Shown: one piece after another, positions 59,318 through 64,000 of the stretch
How the letters are laid out: every line of letters begins with the position of its first letter
Position numbering within the stretch: the first letter of the stretch is position 1
NCBI RefSeq assembly: GCF_000305935.1
Contig: NC_018870.1
Coordinates: 1,319,942-1,383,941 of the forward strand
Source of the DNA: Thermacetogenium phaeum DSM 12270
GTDB lineage: Bacteria; Bacillota; DSM-12270; Thermacetogeniales; Thermacetogeniaceae
Direction of reading: 5' to 3'
Length of the DNA: 64,000 nucleotides
The notes under the pieces: generated by a model
What the model saw: only the letters and a program-made list of their open reading frames with translations
Told to the model about the DNA's origin: nothing
Databases searched by the model: none
Made by a program: the position numbers and the translations under genes

Positions 59318-61564
59318 ATGGCTAATGATGAGAAACCAAAAACAGGCATCTCACGCAGGACATTTCTTAAAGGAGCAGTTGTCGGCGCGGCCGGAGTAGC
59401 TTCAGGCGGATTGTTAGCTGGTTGCGGCGGAAAAGAGCAGCCATCAGAAAGTACTGGTGCTGCGACACCCAGTGGCGCAGATAAAAGAGAGCTGATAGCG
59501 GCGGCCTATGTCAATCCGCAAGATTATAACTACCGTCAAAAAACCACCGACTTCAAGACGCTGTTTTCGCCCTTGAAGATCGGCCCGCTTAAACTCAACC
59601 ACCGCATGATTAAATCCGCTGCCGGATCGGCCACTTATTTGGCTGGACCTACTGATGAGTTGCTCCAGTACTATATACAGTTTGCCAAAGGCGGTGTTGA
59701 GTTAATCTGGGTAGAAAAAATTCCTTGGTTAGAGCCACCTGCAGACGGCAGCGCAGTACCCCGGGAAAATGTTGAATTCGGCAAGAAACTCGTTAAGGAG
59801 TGCGGCAAATACGGCGCCAAGCTCGGTTATCAGACATATGGGCCCCCACCGAAACCGGTTGGCGAAATGACGTCCGAAGACATCGCCGGGGCCCAAGCCC
59901 GTATTGTGGCCATCGCTAAGTTAATTCAGCAAATGGGCTTTGTAGGTTTGGAGATCAACGCCGCCGGCTTTAACCTCGGCGCGCATTTCCTTTCGCGTTT
60001 CCACAACAACCGCACTGACAAATACGGTGCAGGCAGTCTGGAAAATCGTGCTCGCTTCGTGACCGAATGCATCGAAAAAATCAAAAAAGCCTGTGGCAAA
60101 GACTTTATCGTTCAAGTATTGATGAACTGCATCGAAGAAAACGACAACCTCACCAACAACGCTACCTTGGCGACGTTAGATAAAGATGTTACCACACCGC
60201 ACAATAGAGTAATGACTATTGAAGAAGGCATCGAAATTGCCAAGTTGTTCGAGGCTGCTGGTTGCGATTCGATGCATCTGCGCTTAGGTCCTCTCGACAA
60301 CCATCCTTGTCAATTCGCCGGCGACCTTTACTTTATCTTAAACGGTATAGAGGGCGCAACCGGTTTTGGTACCCAGTGGGATTTCTCAAGGCATTGGCAA
60401 GGCCAGTTGATCGGCAACCACAGTGGCGCCGGCATGACGCTCAACATTGTCGCGCGCTACAAAAAAGCGCTCAGCATTCCTTGCGGCGCCGTCACCTACA
60501 TGGATCCGGCCCATGCCCCGGCTTATTTCGAGAAGGCACTCGCCGACGGCAAGGTCGACTTCTATATGATGAACCGCCCGCTTACCGTTGACCCCGAATA
60601 CGTCAATAAACTGAAAAAGGGGCGCATCGACGAAATCGCCCCCTGCACGCGTTGTTTACACTGCCACGTTGGCTCAAACGAGATGAACCGCGAGATGGCC
60701 TATTGCCGCGTTAACGCCCTGACGCAACGCGTAATGACCGACAAGGGCCCGAAGACCTATGAGCTCGAACCGGCTGCAACTCCAAAGAAGGTCATGGTTA
60801 TCGGCGGCGGCCCTGCCGGTATGGAAGCTGCCCGCATCGCAGCCGCCCGTGGTCACAAAGTCACGCTCTATGAAAAGAAAGGTACGCTCGGAGGCAAGCT
60901 CACCTTTGCCAGCATGGTCAAAGGACCTCACGAAAACCTTGACGACCTTAAGGCTTACCTGATCAGACAACTGGAGATTAACGGGGTGAAGGTTGTTTTG
61001 AATAAGGAAGTCGACGCCGAGTTTATTAACAGTGAAGCCCCCGATGTCGTAATCCTTGCAGTCGGCGCTTTGCCGGGCAAGGTGGGCGTGAGTGGCGGTA
61101 ACGTGCCGATTATCGAGTATGACCAATTTATGAGCAAGGACACCGGCAATAACGTCGTGGTATTCGGCTCAAACGCCCAGGCCTTTGACTGCGCTTTGTG
61201 GCTGACGGTGCGCAAGAAGAAAGTCACCATTGTGACGCCGAACCCCAACGAGGAGCTCGACAAGCAGCAGTCTCAGCACGCCAAACGATTTATGACCACA
61301 GCGCTCTATTCTCTGGGTGTAAAAGTCTATCCGGGATCCAAGATCAAGGAAATCGGCGACGGCCAGATCACCATTGTAACAGATACCGGTGTTGAGACCG
61401 TCATCCCCGCAGACTCAATCATCAACGCCGCCGACTTGTTGCCGAACAAGTCTTTGCTTGAAGGTATTTCAGTGAAAGAGAAATACGCAATCGGCGACTG
61501 CAATGAACCGTATAACATTGCTATGGCAATCCGCGCCGGAAACGATGTGGGCCGCGCTGTGTAA
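59318..61564 (+). CDS. Tat-exported lipoprotein flavoenzyme, 2-enoate reductase-like (OYE + FAD/NAD domains)
   Basis: 748 residues. The twin-arginine signal SRRTFLKGAVVGAAG ends in a lipobox LLAGC, so it is folded inside and anchored outside. Residues about 85-430 are an Old Yellow Enzyme barrel (FSPLKIGPLKLNHRMIKSAA, GFVGLEINAAGFNLGAHFLS). A 4Fe-4S Cys set follows (CTRCLHC plus a Cys 14 residues on), then the FAD/NAD(P) part (MVIGGGPAGMEAARIAAARG). It resembles 2-enoate and dienoyl-CoA reductases. Substrate unknown. It is followed after 67 bp by a second exported flavoprotein. ATG with AAAGGAG upstream. Confidence 0.88.
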   Translation: MANDEKPKTGISRRTFLKGAVVGAAGVASGGLLAGCGGKEQPSESTGAATPSGADKRELIAAAYVNPQDYNYRQKTTDFKTLFSPLKIGPLKLNHRMIKSAAGSATYLAGPTDELLQYYIQFAKGGVELIWVEKIPWLEPPADGSAVPRENVEFGKKLVKECGKYGAKLGYQTYGPPPKPVGEMTSEDIAGAQARIVAIAKLIQQMGFVGLEINAAGFNLGAHFLSRFHNNRTDKYGAGSLENRARFVTECIEKIKKACGKDFIVQVLMNCIEENDNLTNNATLATLDKDVTTPHNRVMTIEEGIEIAKLFEAAGCDSMHLRLGPLDNHPCQFAGDLYFILNGIEGATGFGTQWDFSRHWQGQLIGNHSGAGMTLNIVARYKKALSIPCGAVTYMDPAHAPAYFEKALADGKVDFYMMNRPLTVDPEYVNKLKKGRIDEIAPCTRCLHCHVGSNEMNREMAYCRVNALTQRVMTDKGPKTYELEPAATPKKVMVIGGGPAGMEAARIAAARGHKVTLYEKKGTLGGKLTFASMVKGPHENLDDLKAYLIRQLEINGVKVVLNKEVDAEFINSEAPDVVILAVGALPGKVGVSGGNVPIIEYDQFMSKDTGNNVVVFGSNAQAFDCALWLTVRKKKVTIVTPNPNEELDKQQSQHAKRFMTTALYSLGVKVYPGSKIKEIGDGQITIVTDTGVETVIPADSIINAADLLPNKSLLEGISVKEKYAIGDCNEPYNIAMAIRAGNDVGRAV

Positions 61565-61631
61565 AAGGCGTTGTTGTGTGATGTAATATTCGAAGTATAC
61601 TTTTGGAAAACATGGGGAGGATGGACAGAAA

Positions 61632-63233
61632 ATGGAGAAAGAGAAAAAGGGAATTTCACGCAGAAGTTTCCTGAAAGGGGTGGCGGTAGGTGCGGCAGGC
61701 ATAGCCGCGGCAGGAGCTTTGGCCGGCTGCGGACAGCAGGAGAAACCCCATCCTGACTCTAATGCTGAAAAACAAACAGGATACAGCTGGGAGGTGCCGC
61801 CGGAGCCGATCCCCGAGAAAGAGATCAAGAAGACGGTTACCTCGGACGTAGTGGTAATCGGGGCGGGGGTGTCGGGCTTGATGGCGGCCTTAGCGGCAGT
61901 AGAGTCGAATGTTAAAACTGTGCTCATTGAAAAACATTCCTCTTTTACGGCCCGCGGTGGCCATAACGGGGCCATCGGCAGCAAGCTGCAGAAGAAGCTA
62001 GGGATTGAAATTGACAAGGCGCAAGTGGTCAGGGATCTGGTAAGATGGGCCGGAACTAAGGTTGATGAGCGACTGATCATGCTTTGGGCAGATAAGAGCG
62101 GGGAAGTTATGGACTACCTGATAGATATGGCCGAGGCTGAAGGCATGGAAGTCACCATGTTTAACAGTGGAAGCAGTGATAAGTACTACACCGAGTATGT
62201 GACGGCCCATATGTTCGGTGGTATGAACGAAGCCAATCTGGCCGGTATGTTGGAGAAGAAGATCCGACAAAAGGGCGGGGATATCTATTACAAGACACCA
62301 GCAGTGCAGCTGATCCGGAAAGAAGGCGGCCGTGTTACCGGAGTTATCGCTGGCGAGGAAGGCAATTACACGTTATTTAACGCAAGAAAGGCTGTGGTGC
62401 TCTGCACCGGAGATTATGGGAACAACAAGGAGATGCTGGAGAGGTTCTGTCCCAAGGCGCTGGATGTAGATATGAATGTTTATGCCCCTGCTTTGAACAC
62501 CGGAGACGGCCATAAAATGGGGCTCTGGATCGGGGCGGCCCTGCAGGAGGAGGAACCCCATGCGCCCATGATCCACAACCTTGGTGGCGCACCAATGACC
62601 TCCAATCCGTTCCTCCGTGTTAATGCCCTGGGTGAGCGCTACCAGAATGAGGATGTGCCGGTGCCCTATATTTGTAACGCCATCTCCCGACAACCGCGCA
62701 ATATCGCTTGGGTGGTATTTGATGGAAAGTTTGCAGATGATGCCCCAAAGATGGGCGGAGGATTTGCACGAGAACCGATGGTTACGCAGGAGACGCTTAA
62801 AGCTTTGGAAAAGGCTATTGGCAACAAAACGGCAGTTAAGGCCGACACCATCGAGGATCTGGCCCAAAAGATGGGTGTTCCTGTGGAGAGCTTCCGAGCC
62901 ACCGTGGAGAGATACAACCAGTTGGCGAAGATGGGAGTAGACCTCGATTTCGGGAAGAATCCCAGGATGCTTACCACCATTGAGCAGCCGCCTTTTTACG
63001 CCGCCAAGATACCGACAGCGCTTCTGGTGGTCCTGGGTGGATTCAAGGTGAATACTAAGATGCAGGTACTGGATACCAAAGGGAAAATCATTCCGGGGCT
63101 TTATGCAGCAGGAAACGTGACGGGCGATTTCTTCGCTAATGATTATCCCGTAATCTGCCCGGGGCTTAGCCATGGGCGTGCTTTGACATTTGGTCGCATC
63201 GCCGGTTTAAATGCCGCCGCTGAGAAAGTTTGA
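61632..63233 (+). CDS. Tat-exported lipoprotein FAD-dependent reductase (fumarate reductase/flavocytochrome c-like)
   Basis: 533 residues. A twin-arginine signal (SRRSFLKGVAVGAAG) with lipobox ALAGC is followed by an FAD-binding core (VVVIGAGVSGLMAALAA, ARGGHNGAIGSKL) and a capping domain with NPFLRVNALGERYQNEDV, and a C-terminal GLYAAGNVTGDFFANDYPV. This is the FrdA/urocanate-reductase fold without haem or FMN-carrier domains. The active-site Arg segment of fumarate reductase (EAxRGxGA type) is not evident, so another substrate is likely. ATG at 61632. It is probably cotranscribed with the upstream enoate-reductase-like gene. Confidence 0.88.
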   Translation: MEKEKKGISRRSFLKGVAVGAAGIAAAGALAGCGQQEKPHPDSNAEKQTGYSWEVPPEPIPEKEIKKTVTSDVVVIGAGVSGLMAALAAVESNVKTVLIEKHSSFTARGGHNGAIGSKLQKKLGIEIDKAQVVRDLVRWAGTKVDERLIMLWADKSGEVMDYLIDMAEAEGMEVTMFNSGSSDKYYTEYVTAHMFGGMNEANLAGMLEKKIRQKGGDIYYKTPAVQLIRKEGGRVTGVIAGEEGNYTLFNARKAVVLCTGDYGNNKEMLERFCPKALDVDMNVYAPALNTGDGHKMGLWIGAALQEEEPHAPMIHNLGGAPMTSNPFLRVNALGERYQNEDVPVPYICNAISRQPRNIAWVVFDGKFADDAPKMGGGFAREPMVTQETLKALEKAIGNKTAVKADTIEDLAQKMGVPVESFRATVERYNQLAKMGVDLDFGKNPRMLTTIEQPPFYAAKIPTALLVVLGGFKVNTKMQVLDTKGKIIPGLYAAGNVTGDFFANDYPVICPGLSHGRALTFGRIAGLNAAAEKV

Positions 63234-63305
63234 TCGAAATAATTGGGGGATATAATCCCTGTTTACGGAAAATCAAAAAAACTAATAATGGCAGGAGAAA
63301 GGAAT

Positions 63306-63466
63306 AGGTTCCGCTTTTTGAGGGCTTGCAAGTGAGAATAGGGGAGAACCGGGGGAAAATCCCGGACGAACCGCCGCTGTGAAGAGGAATGACTGGAGAT
63401 ACTGCTCCCTACGGGAATAGGGGCTAAGGCGTGGTCTCCGAATCAGGAGACCTACCTGAAGAGGTT
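63306..63466 (+). promoter_or_regulatory. Cobalamin riboswitch
   Basis: Conserved parts are in order: GAGAATAGGGGAG, CCGGGGGAAAATCCCGG, ACGAACCGCCGCTGTGA (B12 box variant of GCCACTGT) and AATCAGGAGACCTACCT. A terminator follows at 63501. No coding sequence is visible within the 470 bp that remain. Confidence 0.85.
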
Positions 63467-63500
63467 AGACTCTGCAATATAAGTGCAATGGATGATGGTT

Positions 63501-63531
63501 AAGTCCACGCTCTATTTCAGCGTGGACTTTT
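63501..63531 (+). terminator. Terminator of the cobalamin riboswitch
   Basis: An 11-bp stem AAGTCCACGCT/AGCGTGGACTT (63501-63511 with 63519-63529) is followed by a short T-run. The T-run is interrupted by sequence resembling a group II intron 5' end. Confidence 0.85.
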
Positions 63532-63533
63532 AT

Positions 63534-64000
63534 GTGCGCCCGGCATAGACGGGGTTCCTTGTACATGTAGTTAGTTAAATCCTGTTTGCCGGGTGCAATA
63601 GTTCCCGCTCTGAATTACGAGACTCCCTGCCGGGAGCACCCTGTTAATAACATTCATAGAAATATTTAATAAACTTCAGAAAGCAGGAGCTGACAGATAA
63701 TAAAAGAAAACTTTCCACACAAGAATTTGTCGAAAAATCTGCCAATAAATCGAAGAAGACCTTCTATGTCAATGAGAAAATTAAATTTTTTCACTGTTAG
63801 TATAAACATTTACAGCCTTTAAAGGACAAAGCATCCCCTTGCGCCTAGCGTGGGTTGGTTCAAACCCTGTCCCGCTGGCGGCTTTAGAACATTGACAACT
63901 AAATACCAGACCTCACGCTACCCGGTTAAAATGCCTGGAGCGGGCGGCAATGAATGCAGCTTCGTCGTAGCAAGTGCGGTTTTTCCACATGGCAAAGATA
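63534..64000 (+). other. Non-coding end of window, intron-like sequence
   Basis: No gene. The first 14 bases overlapping the junction (TGTGCGCCCGGCAT, from 63533) are identical to the start of the intron relic at 26.3 kb, and lie right behind a terminator. Further on, from about 63838, the text (TTGCGCCTAGCGTGGG, AACATTGACAACTAAATA, TTCGTCGTAGCAAG) has the look of a group II intron domain I, but I cannot confirm it. Confidence 0.35.

Noticed and set aside
62373-63173. 266-codon minus frame opposite the FAD reductase gene
   Set aside because: Shadow; no start signal or family pattern.
1-64000. CRISPR array, prophage, plasmid or biosynthetic cluster
   Set aside because: No regularly spaced repeats, phage structural genes, replication genes or synthase modules were seen.

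Overview
The window looks like chromosome of an anaerobic, low-to-medium GC Firmicute of the Clostridia (inference). Support comes from GSI-alpha type glutamine synthetases with an ANTAR regulator, a T-box in front of pheST, the infC-rpmI-rplT order, MutS2 and ZapA, frequent TTG/GTG starts behind strong AGGAGG sites, a Gram-positive LexA box, Ni-CO-dehydrogenase relics and Tat-exported lipoprotein flavoenzymes. No phage, plasmid or CRISPR signature was seen.

Layout. 1-6550: end of a pseudouridine synthase, then a nitrogen-assimilation block. Two glutamine synthetases and an ANTAR antiterminator protein are read leftwards, and a glutamate-synthase-like flavoprotein is read rightwards. The nitR leader carries a two-hairpin ANTAR target overlapping an intrinsic terminator, and the gltB-like leader carries a related hairpin. 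6600-13300: Y-family polymerase under a double LexA site, a TtuA-like tRNA thiolase, peptidase, nitroreductase, small proteins and tRNA-Trp. 13340-17080: insertion-sequence graveyard: a frameshifted ISLre2 element, a deleted IS481/IS3-like ORF, and an intact DDE transposase inserted in a 224-bp repeat whose uninterrupted copy lies at 21.5 kb. 17.4-26 kb: Ddl, an ABC-class ATPase, TtcA, TrmL, tRNA-Ala, radical SAM protein and malic enzyme. 26.1-26.4 kb: a shrunken group IIC intron behind a terminator.

26.4-49.5 kb: mostly housekeeping genes: RecJ, a 34-aa RCKP rubredoxin-like protein and aminotransferase, infC-rpmI-rplT, an rRNA methylase, T-box-pheST, ZapA, a PolX whose polymerase active site is degenerate, NIF3-like, paired fluoride channels with DUF190, U32 protease-like protein and MutS2, then an SRAP-macrodomain-sirtuin cluster. 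49.5-56.1 kb: DUF89, arginase-fold, twin YjbQ, BON, a YkuD gene whose catalytic motif is out of frame, and a secreted stalk-domain protein. 56.4-58.8 kb: decayed genes (radical SAM/SPASM, CooS, CooF and its flavoprotein partner). 59.3-63.2 kb: two Tat/lipobox flavoenzymes. 63.3-64 kb: a cobalamin riboswitch with terminator and no gene visible behind it, followed by intron-like sequence.

Themes. Nitrogen assimilation appears to be controlled by RNA-level antitermination, using a receiver that cannot be phosphorylated in the normal way. tRNA/rRNA modification enzymes are frequent (RluD, TtuA, TtcA, TrmL, TrmH-like, U32). Several regions show gene decay and mobile-element relics. All assignments come from reading sequence and motifs; no database search was run.
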